A DNA stretch of 64,000 nt from Luidia sarsii (GCA_949987565.1 OX465111.1:11821716-11885715); one strand, 5' to 3'; shown: positions 37,557 through 48,774, numbered from the stretch's first letter. Made by a program: numbers and translations. Notes: generated by a model from the sequence alone, not told the origin.

Positions 37557-38610
37557 TAGAAAATGAACGAAAACTGAAGCCCCATTAAAAAGGGAGAGTT
37601 ATGGGAAGAGACACTGTCAATTATTTTCCATTTGAACACAAAAATTAAATAGAATTCAATTCAGTCCACGGGCACCAATGCGTAGCTTCAGGTTTGCTGC
37701 TTGTTTTTTGTTTTTTTGTTCTGTGCTGGATTGTTCCTCTTGAGACTAGCTGACCCAGAAGGTTCTTGTTCATCTGATGTGCACAGACATTTCCACTTCC
37801 ACTCCCATTATCCCGGCTGGTTTTTGTTTTTATGGGGCAGAGAGTTCCCAATGCTCTTACACGGTCAGACGTCGGAGCTAGAGGAGAAACAGCATCAAAA
37901 CAGATTCTGTCCACTCCCCCCTCACACAAAAAAAGAAAAGCAGAAAATAATAAAAATTGGCTGGTTCAATGGCAGTCCTTCTGCTAGGGCTAGTCTTTTG
38001 AGTATTAATACAGGCTTATCTGCTTGAAGAAGAATAGGAAAGGCTCTTACTGAGTGACAGCAGAGTAATGCAATAGCTCTAACGGAGAGACCCCCCTCTC
38101 TCTGTCTCTCTTCCCCATCCCCTTTTATGAAAATATCAATCTGATCGTTGCCTGATTCACGCCATCCAGGGCAATGGCTGCGAACTGCCACATCCAATGA
38201 GGGGCGCCGATAATTCGCCGCGAAAATACGGGCTTGATGGACGGAAGTCATCGCCAAGAGGCAGTGGGGGTGGGGGTGGGAGGGAAGAGAGAGATTCCTC
38301 AGGGGGGGCCGCGGAGGGCTCGGATCTCCCTTGTGGCTCCAGGAGGTACTTGCTGAGTGCCTCCACAACCTAATGTCCCTTAGGCAGAGCGGACCGGAAA
38401 GATACTCGTTCTTTCCCCCCACTCCCCAACTCTTTCTTTTCTTTTTGCAGGGGGTAATCATCGGGCATTTAACAAGGGGGCTACTACTGTACAAGTAAAT
38501 CAACTGGAAAGAGGAATGATCAAACAGTTTAGGAGAGTCGGTGAAAAGAAACAGGAGCTATCATACACCGGCCACTTCCTTGGGGGTTGCGGCGGTGCAC
38601 TGACAGAAGA

Positions 38611-38968
38611 GAAAGTTGAAAAATTGGCAAAGAAAACTTTGATTGGACTGGTACTTGAATACGAGACCTCTGAATTAAGGTGAACTGCTCTTCCATCTGA
38701 GCTATCCAGCCCCTTAGGGGGTGGCCTTCCCTAATACTATAGTCAACTACTTGTAGTCTTTGCCGGGGTGGAGGCACCAGTCAGAAGCAATTCAACCATT
38801 GACTGCCGTATATTACCAGGGACCACACCACCCGATTTCATTTCATTCAGATGCAAACAACCAATTGTTGTACATCTGGATACGGCAGCTCGGGGATCAC
38901 ACAAAGTGGATGCAGCTTTTTCAATTCAAGTCAAAACAAACCAAGGAAAAACTGACTGGAAACTTTGG
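38611..38968 (-). repeat. Family A tRNA-bearing repeat, copy 4 (near full length)
   Basis: On the minus strand, in order: TTTCCAGTCAGTTTTTCC, the AAAGCTGCATCCACTTTG body, CTTCTGACTGGTGCC, ACTATAGTATTAGGG, a tRNA-like unit at about 38,643-38,712, then AAAGTTTTCTTTGCC. The anticodon arm is altered. This is one of the best copies for defining the whole unit. Confidence 0.85.
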
Positions 38969-40360
38969 AATAATTTGTTCATTAGTTCCCAGTCAGTTTT
39001 TTAGAAGAGAAATTTGGAAGGCAAAGGAGGAAGAGGAGACAGCCGAAGAAGTGGTGGATGAACCACATCAGAGGATTGGGTCACGGCACGGTTCAATGAG
39101 CAGTTGAGCACTAAGCTCAGGCATCCTCTAGCAGTCACAGAGTGTAGGAATCTTCAGCACGACTCGGCGCTTGCGTGGCTTGGGAAGCCTCTACATTGTA
39201 CGTATACTTCAGCGCACCACCAGAGCCCATCAAAGCCACCGTCAACAGCTGACATCCATGCGGTCTCCCGACAATGGGCAGACCACACGCTATCCCCCGG
39301 GAAAAAACGCCCAGGGCCTCTCCTTAGAGCCACAGTCCCCGAATGACATGACTCGGGTGCGCATGGCGTCGCAACGGCCACTTTTTTTCCACGCTGCCGC
39401 TTCCACCACGCAAGCCCCTCAAGTCGTATCAGACAGGCGGTCGATTTCCGTCGCGCTCACCGTAACTCACAATCGTGTGATGTTAAGCCGATGCAAAGAG
39501 ACTGCACAGCCCGGAGAAAACTTAAAGAGGGTTATCCATGTCATCCATTGAATGCTGTATGAAGACAAATTGCTTTGGAAATCCACCCGGGGCCCCTTAC
39601 AATTTTCAACAACTCACTCATTTGACTACTATGAAACAAGTTTGACAAAAATACCGACACTGCATGCATTCAGTTCTCATAAAATGCATAATCATGCTAT
39701 GGTCTGGAATGACCAGATGGAAATTTTTGAAGGAAAGAAAAAATCTGACATTGTTTGAAACAAAATAAGATTGTTTTCCCCCTTCCAAAACTTTTTTTCT
39801 GTGTCCAGCTTCATGTACTTTTTATAAGGGATGTAAAAAATCACCCACCAAAAAAATCCTCTTTTTTCCAGATTGATGTCAGAGAAGGATGAAGATTAGG
39901 ATGAAGGTGATTGATACAGCTTCACAAACACTTCTTCTCCAAGAAATTGAGTAACGCTGTCTGGACTAATGGTCGCAATCATTCGCAGCCGGACAAATGC
40001 AAAAGAGACATTTGTCAGCTTTTTCTCCCTACTCGGAGGATTTTTGGTTCCCCCGCAGGGCTGATTTCTTATTTTCCATGGAAGTACGGATGACAATTGG
40101 AGAGTTGCAATGACTTGCCAACAGACAAGCTAGACAGACAGACAGACAGACAGACGTCTAGACTGTTGGAGCTTCTAACAAGAGCAAAAGATGCATTAAC
40201 GGGAGGTGATTACAGAATGTGGGCAAGCACGTGTTGTGGCATAAAATGACTGCAAACATCAAATACTTTGAAGACAACTTCACTGCGGGGCTCCACAGTG
40301 CATATTGCTTAATGAATTCCAACAAACTAGAAAAAGCTAACAGTCTTAGTCTTCTCTAAC
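38969..40360. other. Intron 8 segment, no exon recognised
   Basis: Several frames up to 126 codons (39,171-39,551, +) without recognisable domains. A CAGA run lies at 40,131-40,160. Confidence 0.45.
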
Positions 40361-40526
40361 ACTTGGAAGGTTTGCATGGTGGAAATATACTTAGTGGAAG
40401 GTCTGCAGTGACACCATGTACATGTACATTGTAGCACTTCTCTGTTGAGAAGGAGTGTGGCTCTGAAAAGAGCCGGTTGACTCAACGTTTCGGGTAGCGT
40501 GTACTCTGCCCGTCGACAGGAGACTG
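40361..40526 (-). repeat. Family C repeat, copy 2
   Basis: The minus strand carries CTGTCGACGGGCAGAGTAC, CCCGAAACGTTGAGTC and the GGCTCTTTTCAGAGCC hairpin in the family order. Confidence 0.85.
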
Positions 40527-40773
40527 AAATCTAGAAAAGCACTCGGAGAGCACAGATCTCCGGCAAGCATTATTCACCGCAATGTTAACAAAGTGATCCA
40601 GAATCCAGGATTTGATTTGGATCACCACCCAAAACGAATCACCTACATGTAAACATATACATGTGTATACACCTGATTTTGTTGCACCTTCATCAAGTTG
40701 ATTGCATTAAGTGTGAATACATTGAAAACTACTTACTGGCTAAAATTACTAAAATGCTCAAATTGGGTTGGAG

Positions 40774-40848
40774 CTGACATTTCGATTCTAGCAGGACCTT
40801 TCTAAAAGGCAGAGTGTCTGCCTTTGAGAAAGGATCCTGCAAGGATCC
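40774..40848. repeat. Family F inverted pair
   Basis: CTGACATTTCGATTCTAGC faces GCCTTTGAGAAAGGATCCTG around a short centre. The left flank shows the TTACTGGCTAAAATTACTAA word of the family tail. Confidence 0.75.
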
Positions 40849-41066
40849 AAGGATTGGTGCTTATCTTTGAGACTATTATAATTAGTTTAATGAAGCCACA
40901 ACTGCAGCCCCAAAGGCTGAATTGCAATGGCATTACAAAGAATACAAGAACAGAATTACATTGAAATAGTCAAAATGGCAACAATTAAGAACAGTACGAA
41001 TGACAGATTAGGAACAACAATGTGAACAGATTAAAAAGCAAACACAAAGATTAAAGTCAAATACGA

Positions 41067-41362
41067 TTGGTTGTTTGACTTAAATTAGAAAAGCTGCATC
41101 CAATGTGTGTGATCCCTGATCTGCTGTAGCCAGGTTGACAACAATTGGTTGTTTGCATCTGAATGAAATCAGGGGCATGATCCCTGGAGATAAATGTACA
41201 TTATATGGCAGTTTACTGGTTGAAAGTGTCTGACTGGCGCCCCTAAGACTAGTTGACTATTAGGGAAAGGCCACCATCTAAGGGCTGGATAGCCCAGGTG
41301 GTAAGAGCGCCGGCATACAAAACCAGAGGTCTCAGGTTCAACTCCCAGTCCATTTTTTTTTA
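41067..41362 (+). repeat. Family A tRNA-bearing repeat, copy 5
   Basis: Body from TTGGTTGTTTGACTTAAATT through AAAGCTGCATCC to CCATCTAAGGGCTGGAT. The tRNA-like unit spans 41,283-41,353 and is followed by a T-rich then A-rich tail. Confidence 0.85.
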
Positions 41363-41681
41363 TTTAAAAGAAAAAACAGAATAAAAACGATTGAAAACAC
41401 TGTACAGTACAGTGCATCAAATAATGATTCAAAACTTTGCATGAACATGGAAAGTTTGGCTTTGTCTGACTTCGGTGATGTTACATGTAGTTCCGGATTC
41501 CAGTGGCTGAAGTTTCAGTTCCCGACTCCAGACTCCAACTCCACAACCCAGCCCTTGCCATCCTGGGAGATCTCCCCATTCTCACAAAAGATGCCGGCAC
41601 AGATACATGTACCGTGAGAGTGCATCTGCATACTGGGTTTTGTTTTTCATCTGTGCCGCAACCTTTCCCTCTCCAAGGTCC

Positions 41682-41703
41682 GGGGGGGGGGGGGGGGGGG
41701 GGG
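41682..41703. repeat. 22-base G homopolymer
   Basis: Unbroken G run; length uncertain in any assembly. Confidence 0.95.
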
Positions 41704-42330
41704 ACTGATATGACAACCTCGGGCACAAATATTTGCATTTGTTGATGGGAAGATGGTATCTCCAAAACCCTCCACAACTCCAAAGTGCCACAGGTACATG
41801 TAAAGCTATAGCTGTATCCACACATACATGTATACACACACACACACACACCACATACAGTATGGGGTTTATGATGGCGACGGATACCAGTCGCTCGAGT
41901 GCACGATGCCATGGGGGGGGGGCGTGAAATCCAGTCGCCAGCCGGGAACGTTACATATGAATGTAGGCTAATACTAGACTCACATCAAATGCCAACAGCA
42001 CAAAGTGTCAAGTTTTAAGTTACTCAACCAACGAAACAAAACGGTGGAGAAAAAGATGCACAATGTACAAGTAAATGTACATATGTGTGTAAGTATGACA
42101 GACTGTAGACCATTATTCCACATACATGTTATTGTAAATGATAAAGTAGACAAATTGCACTGGTGAGGGACGTCCAACAAGAATATCATCAACTCAACCA
42201 CTTGAGGAGTACACAAGTGCAATTAACTTGGCCGTCCAAAACTAGCCAGCAGCCGCTACCCTTTGCTGTCCCCCAGCCCGCCAAAGGCTAGCTCCCTTCC
42301 CAAAAAGTTGGGACGGTCGCCGTCTAAGGG

Positions 42331-42531
42331 CCGGATAGCTCAGGTGATTAAGAGTGCTGGTGCGTTCAACATGTCCAACCAGGGGTACTGGAAAGCAGGA
42401 GTCGCGGGTTCGAATCCCGCCCGAGCTGCCTGAAATCTATTTTCATCAGGCACCGGGCAAAGCACTGAGCACTCAGTGTTTATCACGTCGAGCAAGGGCA
42501 AAACCTCATTGAATTACATTCTTCTCGACGT
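42331..42531 (+). repeat. Family B SINE with 5' tRNA-like head
   Basis: A head with A box TAGCTCAGGTGA and perfect B box GGTTCGAATCC (about 42,331-42,427) is followed by a body shared with 12,229-12,302 and 24,443-24,500 and ending TTCTCGACG. This is the conventional SINE order. The head has about 25 extra bases in its anticodon/variable region, so it is not a functional tRNA. Confidence 0.8.
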
Positions 42532-42661
42532 AGACATCATGTTGTATCTGTGACAGTCTCGGGTTCAAATAACGATCCAGTGCATTTTTACACAAAGAAA
42601 CATTCGCAATCTTCTCATTTTTTTGTTTTTGAGGGGGAATCAAAAACACAAAAAGTCTTAC

Positions 42662-42707
42662 CATGAGTTGCTTGTACTTTGGCCTCTGGCTGCAATCCTT
42701 TGTCAAG
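42662..42707 (-). CDS. MAP2K7: MAP2K7 exon 8: 46-bp microexon
   Basis: This exon gives one base of the split Cys codon and 15 residues, LTKDCSQRPKYKQLM. It corresponds to the conserved helix H/I segment LTKD..xRPKY of MAP2Ks, with the subdomain XI arginine. The acceptor is tcaacag|CTT and the donor ATG|gtaaga. It sits alone between introns of 2.1 and 13.3 kb and would be easy for automated annotation to miss. Confidence 0.92.
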
Positions 42708-42793
42708 CTGTTGACAAAACAAAATATTTTTCCCATCAAAATAAAAAAATGATTAAAATTTTGCATCAGTGAAAAGATTGTCTCAAAAATGTG

Positions 42794-42953
42794 ATATACA
42801 AAAATGTTGCAAACTGCTTACTGACTAAAATTACCAAAATGCAAATCTTAAAATTTAGTGGGCCTGACGTTTCGATCCTAGCAGGACCTTTCTCAGGACC
42901 TTTGAGAAAGGTCCTGCTAGGATTGAAACGTCAGGCCCAGTAAATTTTAAGAG
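42794..42953 (-). mobile_element. Family F insertion, 160 bp, 13-14 bp target duplication
   Basis: TCTCAAAAATGTG stands at 42,781-42,793 and again at 42,954-42,966, and the preceding G also matches. The insert begins ATATACAAAAATGTTGC and contains two facing arms around GATCCTAGCAGGACC. It lies close to MAP2K7 exon 8 but outside it. Confidence 0.88.
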
Positions 42954-43639
42954 TCTCAAAAATGTGTTGTCAATGTACTGTAACAGGACTATGATCAAAG
43001 TCGAAATTGATCTTTTTTGGGGGGGGGGGGATTTTGTCCCCTCAACAACTTTCAGCCGCCCTGTGCGTGGGAATGGGCTGTGCGAGACTCATTTCCTAGA
43101 GCAGGGTTCCCTATGACTTTGGAGAGTCCCAGATATGCTCAATAAATGAGCATGGTACGGTATGCTGTGCATGTGTCAGACTGACGTTCTACAAGTCATC
43201 AACTGGATTGGGCATGGCACTATAAAGCACCGTAATGCATGCGTGCGGGTGGGTTGGGTGGGTGGGTGGGTGAGGGGGGGAATTGGCCAGGAAAAAAAGG
43301 ATCCTGTATGCATCACTTTGCACATGCCGGAGTGCTTCTCCTTAGTGGTTCATCTGTTCTAGCCCGACTTTGACACCTGGGGTGGCCAGTTTTGGAGACA
43401 TCCATATTGGTCCATCAAAGCGGTGAGGTGGGTCGCCTCACAGTTTAGAGTGCGAGGGAAACCCTGTCCCAGAGCGTGTCACATTAGCCAAAAGTCCATT
43501 GGCACAGTACAGCAACACCGGATAGCTCATTCCACAGGGCAACAGGACATGCCCTGCATTGGAGAGGGACCTATTCCTCCACAAAAAACATCAGGAGGGC
43601 AATGATGAACTCCTTGCACACTTACCAATAATCCTTCAC

Positions 43640-43870
43640 TCCCCCACTTCTCTTTTTCACTCTTTCCCTTTGATATCCCCCCTCTACTACCTAATCCCTT
43701 TCCGAACCCTTGCCCTTCCCTTTGATCCCTCCCTACCAGCTATCCCCTCTGTCTTTCATTGTGTGTCCCTGTAGCTCTCCCCATTCCTATTTGTTTTTTG
43801 TCACCGTCATTCTGCCTTTGAGAAAGGTCCTGCTAGGATCGAAACGTCAGACCCTCCTCATTTTTGATAT
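43640..43870 (+). repeat. Family F retroelement-like repeat, long copy
   Basis: The TC-rich upstream (CCCTTGCCCTTCCCTTTGAT) and core GAAAGGTCCTGCTAGGATCG align with 32,870-33,180. The 3' part differs. Confidence 0.75.
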
Positions 43871-43892
43871 CCTCCACAAAACTCATACAGGA

Positions 43893-44008
43893 GGGTTTGC
43901 GGTGACACCATGTATAAGGTCTCTTTAAGAAAAGGTATGGTTCTGAAAAGAACCTGAGTGGTAACTCGACGTTCCGGCCAGTGTGCTCTGGCCGTCATCA
44001 GGAGAAGT
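43893..44008 (-). repeat. Family C repeat, copy 3
   Basis: The minus strand reads CTGATGACGGCCAGAGCAC, then CTGGCCGGAACGTCGAG. This is the copy with an exact CTGATGA. It holds the intact TTAA site (about 43,924-43,930) that its inverted neighbour has lost to a MITE. Confidence 0.85.
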
Positions 44009-44535
44009 TCAGGAGAAACACTGGCGCATTTCTCCTAATGATGGCCAGAGCATAATGGCCGGAAGTAATCACTCAGGTTCTTTTCAGTGCATACCCCTTC
44101 TTTAAACCCCCTACACAACATTGGTAAGATCGAAAAACAGAAATGTTCACAGATTTATATGAAACATGTATTTTTGAAGATGATTATAGTAAATTTTAGA
44201 AACCTCGCACTGAAATATTTCTGCCTAAAACGTTGTATTTTGGGAGAAATTAGTAAAAGAAACAGTTTACATATCACCGAGGTCTAAACTATTTTTTGGA
44301 ACAGTACAGCGGTGAATGCTGCATTTTCGCGAAACAAATGAAGCGGTTTTCACAATTTCCTCGAGACTCGGTTGGTGGATTGAGCTGACATTTCCACAGG
44401 TGTGCTATTTCATGCGTATGTTGGATCAGACAACGTATGGATTCTATTCTCTGACCTCGACCAATGTTGTGTAGGGGCTTTAAGAGACCTTATACATGGT
44501 GCCGCCGCAAACCCTTTGATATCGTTTCACCCACC
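44009..44535 (+). repeat. Family C repeat, inverted partner of copy 3, split by a MITE
   Basis: The left part (44,009-44,101) and right part (44,484-44,535, TTATACATGGTGCCGCCGC) join to the family consensus once the MITE at 44,102-44,483 is removed. Confidence 0.8.
44102..44483. mobile_element. MITE with TTAA duplication and 24-bp TIRs
   Basis: TTAA at 44,102-44,105 and 44,480-44,483 flank the inverted repeats ACCCCCTACACAACATTGGT and its near-exact complement. The ends resemble those at 5,849-6,255. It sits inside a family C repeat whose neighbouring copy shows the empty TTAA site. Confidence 0.9.
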
Positions 44536-44607
44536 ATGCAAAGCCTTAAGTCTTATTTTCCACAAAACTTGTTACAACTTATTCATTTATTTTTTCCAGC
44601 AGAATCC

Positions 44608-44715
44608 AGCAGTCTCCTGAAGACGAGCAGAGTACACTGTTCGAAATGTCGAGTTCCTCCGGTTCTTTTCAGAACCACACTTACTCACACAAGAGAATTT
44701 ACATGGTGTCACCAC
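44608..44715 (+). repeat. Family C repeat, copy 4
   Basis: CTCCTGAAGACGAGCAGAG, then GTTCGAAATGTCGAG and a GGTTCTTTTCAGAACC hairpin. It lies about 120 bases from MAP2K7 exon 7 on the intron side. Confidence 0.8.
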
Positions 44716-44833
44716 AAAGCTATTTATCCTCATTTATTTTTTGTTTTTGATTTTGGTGAGGGGGGGGTTGGGTGGGTGAGGGAGAACGAGTCTTGGGTTT
44801 GGGGGGGGGGGGAGAGGAGGTCGGCAGACTCAC

Positions 44834-44976
44834 CAGCACTGGACAAAAGCGTGGAAGTCGACGGAGAAGCCGCGCTTGGGCGGGAGACGGGGCGGTTCCT
44901 CGGACAGGACCCGGGCGAGGACCTCAAAGTCGTTGTTGCAGTTCTTGTAGGGAAACTCGCCGGTGGCCAACTCCAC
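44834..44976 (-). CDS. MAP2K7: MAP2K7 exon 7: C-lobe
   Basis: This 143-bp exon encodes 47 residues from VELATGEFPYKNC to FHAFVQC plus two bases of a split codon. ATGEFPYKNCNNDFEVL matches the MKK7 C-lobe closely. The insert PPRLPPKRGFSVD corresponds to the variable proline-rich segment of the family. The acceptor is tggcag|GTG and the donor TGCTG|gtgagt. The split codon becomes TGC (Cys) when joined to exon 8. Confidence 0.94.
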
Positions 44977-45017
44977 CTGCCACGGGGATTGGAGGCACAT
45001 AGACTATGAGTCTGGTG

Positions 45018-45215
45018 TCATGAGGCACTGCAATCTGACCTGGCGTCGATTGCGCCAAACTCATCATAACTTGCGATCAATCGCAAGGCGATGAGCGATG
45101 CACAGAAACCATTCGGCCTGACACTACTTACGATAATGAGCCTGCTCAACTCTTTCACGGTTGTGCTTCATGCTTCCTTGATAAACTGTGACATTTCTGG
45201 CAGAATTTGCCAGTG
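45018..45215. repeat. Family D dispersed repeat
   Basis: Contains GATTGCGCCAAACTCATC and GATGAGCGATGCACAGAAAC, related to the 18,740-19,060 units. Confidence 0.65.
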
Positions 45216-45587
45216 AACAAAACCGGGTTTCATAGGCTTGATAAATGCACGTGCATGCATAGCGCGCATGTACAGTACTCGCCTAAGGCGAAAAAATCAT
45301 TCAAGGCACAGCGGTCGGTTTCATAAAAACCATCGTAACTTGGGGTGGGGTTGAGGTGAAAACTGGTGACAGATTTTCTCATCCAACAAAGAGGGACAAC
45401 AATTTACCATCCATCCTATCAGTAAGTTCATGGCCCTGCCTCTCATTGTTAAGTTGTCCCCACTTTTACAGGCAGGGGGCATACCCGGTACCTGTAGCCT
45501 ATGGAGAGCCTTTCTGTGGAGGAGAACGTACAGCGTACGATGTACAGAACTCTCCTCGTAGTGGAGTGGGGATCTATCTGTACTCAC

Positions 45588-45668
45588 CAGGGAGATACCA
45601 AGACTCCACACGTCCGCCCGCACATCGTAGTCTGGGTTGGCCGGGTCAGGGGGGTCAATCCTCTCCGG
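45588..45668 (-). CDS. MAP2K7: MAP2K7 exon 6: APE motif and helix F
   Basis: This 81-bp exon encodes PERIDPPDPANPDYDVRADV and then WSLGISL, phase 0 to phase 0. It completes the A-P-E motif and gives the conserved Asp196 of helix F. The acceptor is ttcacag|CCG and the donor CTG|gtgagt. The intron upstream is 10.4 kb, and its last 1.9 kb is a GA/CT satellite that runs to within a few bases of this acceptor. Confidence 0.94.
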
Positions 45669-45676
45669 CTGTGAAT

Positions 45677-47439
45677 GGAGAGGGAGGGAAGAGGGATCAA
45701 GGGATTGAGAGAGAGTGAGAGAGTGGGAGCGAGATTGAGAGTGAGAGAGATAGAGGGGGGAGAGGGAGTGTGTGAGTGAGAGTTAGACAGAACAAGAGGG
45801 GAGTGAGAGAGGGGAGGGAGAAGGGAAAGAGAGAGAGGGGAGAGAAAGAGACAGAGAGGGAGAGGGAGGGAAGAGGGATCAAGGGATTGAGAGAGAGTGA
45901 GAGAGTGGGAGCGAGATTGAGAGTGAGAGAGATAGAGGGGGGAGAGGGAGTGTGTGAGTGAGAGTTAGAGAGAACAAGAGGGGAGTGAGAGAGGGGAGGG
46001 AGAAGGGAAAGAGAGAGAGGGGAGAGAAAGAGACAGAGAGGGAGAGGGAGGGAAGAGGGATCAAGGGATAGAGAGAGAGTGAGAGAGTGTGAGCGAGATT
46101 GAGAGAGAGAGAGATAGAGGGGGAGAAGGAGTGTGTGAGTGAGAGTTAGAGAGAACAAGAGGGGAGTGAGAGAGGGGAGGGAGAAGGGAAAGAGAGAGAG
46201 GGGAGGGAAAGAGACAGAGAGGGAGAGGGAGGGAAGAGGGATCAAGGGATAGAGAGAGAGTGAGAGAGTGTGAGCGAGATTGAGAGAGAGAGATAGAGGG
46301 GGAAGAGGGAGTGTGTGAGCGAGAGTGAGAGAGAACAAGAGGGGGGAGAGAGAGGGGAGGGAGAGGGGAAAGAGAGAGAGAGGGAGGGGAGAGACAGAGA
46401 CAGAGAGGGAGAGGGGAGAGGGAGGGCAGAGGGACCAAGAGATAGAAAGTGAGAGAGTGTGAGTGAGATAGAGAGAGAGATAGAGGAGGAAGAGGGAGTG
46501 TGTGAGTGAGAGTGGGAGAGAACAAGAGGGGAGAGAGAGGGGGGAGGGAGAAGGGGAAGAAAGAGAGGGGAGAGAAAGAGACAGAGAGGGAGAGGGAGGG
46601 AAGAGGGATCAAGGGATAGAGAGAGAGTGAGAGAGTGTGAGCGAGATTGAGAGAGAGAGAGATAGAGGGGGAAGAGGGAGTGTGTGAGCGAGAGTGAGAG
46701 AGAACAAGAGGGGAGAGAGAGAGGGGAGGGAGAGGGGAAAGAGAGAGAGAGGAAGGGGAGAGACAGAGACAGAGAGGGAGAGGGGAGAGGGAGGGCAGAG
46801 GGACCAAGAGATAGAAAGTGAGAGAGTGTGAGTGAGATAGAGAGAGAGATAGAGGGGGAAGAGGGAGTGTGTGAGTGAGAGTGAGAGAGAACAAGAGGGG
46901 AGTGAGAGAGGGGAGGGAGAAGGGAAAGAGAGGGAGGGGAGAGAAAGAGACAGAGAGGGAGAGGAGAGAGGGAGGGCAGAGGGATCGAGAGATAGAAAGT
47001 GAAAGAGTGTGAGCGAGATAGAGAGAGAGATAGAGGAGGAAGAGGGAGTGTATGAGTGAGGGTCAGAGAGAAAAAGAGGGGAGAGAGAGAGAGGGAGAGA
47101 GAGGGTAGAGAGAAAGGGAGAGGTAGAGAAAGAGACAGAGAGGGAGAGGGAGGGAAGAGGGATCAAGGGATAGAGAGAAAGTGAGAGAGTGTGAGTGAGA
47201 TATGTAGAAAGAGAGAGGGGAAAGGGGGAGTGTGTGAGAGTGAGAGAGAAAAAGAGGGGAGAGAGAGGAGGAGAAAAAGAGACAGAGAGCAGAGAAAGAG
47301 AGAGAGAGAGTGGGTGGGGAGAGAGGGGGTGAAGAGAGAGGAGAGAGGGAGAAAGAAGAGATGGAGAGAGGGGAAGAGAGAAAGAAAGGGGAAGAGGGAG
47401 AGGGAGGGAGAGGGGAGAGAGAAAGAAGGAGGAAGACAT

Positions 47440-47509
<70 letters not shown>

Positions 47510-47540
47510 CAGGGAGAAAGGGAGAGAGAGAGTGACATAG
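45677..47540. repeat. GA satellite, nine monomers of about 183 bp
   Basis: The marker GAGGGA(T/C)CAAG begins at 45,691, 45,873, 46,055, 46,236, 46,429, 46,603, 46,798, 46,979 (variant TCGAG) and 47,157, so spacing is 174-195. A pure GA run follows at about 47,441-47,502. The array reaches to within about 10 bases of the exon 6 acceptor and is pyrimidine on the transcribed strand. Long minus-strand open frames (up to 309 codons) are Ser/Leu/Pro repeats of no coding meaning. Confidence 0.95.
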
Positions 47541-47816
47541 AAAAAGAGAGAACAAGAGGAGAAAGAGGACAGAAAGAGAGAAAGGGAAGACAGAGAAGAA
47601 AGAGATGACATCAATTGAGCCCACATCAATACAAGGGTAGCCACAAGCACATGGGCATACGTGTACTATCAAGAAACCTTTCAACTTGCCGTAATTCAAC
47701 AGATGAAGGACAACCCCTTCCAGATGCAATTGTTCATACAGCACTGCCGTGCAGCAGGTCAAATTGACTGACCCCCAGAGTATGGTTCTTATTGGGGTAC
47801 TGGGCCACCTTGTCAA

Positions 47817-48072
47817 AGTGCTGTAGCCAGGTTTACAACAATTGAATGAAAACGGGACATGATCTCTGTAGATTTACGGGCAGTTAACGGTTAACTGCTC
47901 CCGACTGCTGCCCCCGCCCCGGCAAAGACTAGTTGGCTATTTGGGAAGGCCACCATCTAAGGGCTGGACAGCATGTAGCTCAGATGGTAAGAGCGCTGGT
48001 GCACAAGGCCAGAGGTCTTGGCTTTAAGTCCTGGTCCAGTCATTTTTCTTTGCCATTTAAAAAAAAAAAATT
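47817..48072 (+). repeat. Family A tRNA-bearing repeat, copy 6
   Basis: Body words ACAATTGAATGAAAACGGG and GGCAAAGACTAGTTGG lead to a tRNA-like unit at about 47,962-48,041. A 7-base insertion (AGCATGT) lies before its A box, and a CTTTGCC word and poly-A follow. Confidence 0.8.
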
Positions 48073-48774
48073 AAGGTCAGCGATTGCAGCGTACGCACAG
48101 ACACACATACAAATTCACCGATTTTTCATAAATTATAGACATTGCTGACAAATTCCTTCATAAAGATGATTCTCTTATACGTACAGTGTGTACATGTACA
48201 TACACGTAAGCTTTTCAAAAATGCTAAATCAACTGACATGCATTTTTACGATACTTTACTGTCAACGCTGTTTACCAGTACTTGAAAAGGACTTTTGGAG
48301 TACATGTACATGTAGATGCCTCATTAATTACACCATATTACATGTAGTTCACAAATGTACATACATGTACATGTAGTTCTGTGTACATGTATACAGAACA
48401 TGTACATGTACCGGTACACCATTTTTTGTTTATTAAAACGTGGATGGACATTGAAGAACATGGACTAATCACCTTCCAACGTTTTCTTCAAGCCATAATT
48501 CATTGATCTGCAGATTGAAAACAGCCTGTAGGCAAACAATGCATTTCCATATCAATGAGGCAGAGCTGCATACAATGTACGGCAGATAGGGGCTTGTGTC
48601 TCTCAAAACTGCGCTCAAGGCAAGTCCCATATAAGATTGCATAGTACTTGATGCAGACAATGGAGACACATAATATAGAAATATCATGTGTAAAATAAGT
48701 GCACTTGCATCTGTCGTGGGACACACTGTATGCGTAGAGCATGTAGGGTACATACGTAGAGCGAGTGCATGTGC

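Noticed and set aside
42331..42427. tRNA gene with intron or long variable arm
   Set aside because: Extra bases do not form a plausible intron, acceptor pairing is poor, and the following body recurs at 12.2 and 24.5 kb, as in a SINE.
45697..47816. Several 190-310 codon Ser/Leu/Pro frames
   Set aside because: All lie in the 183-bp GA satellite and overlap each other in different frames.
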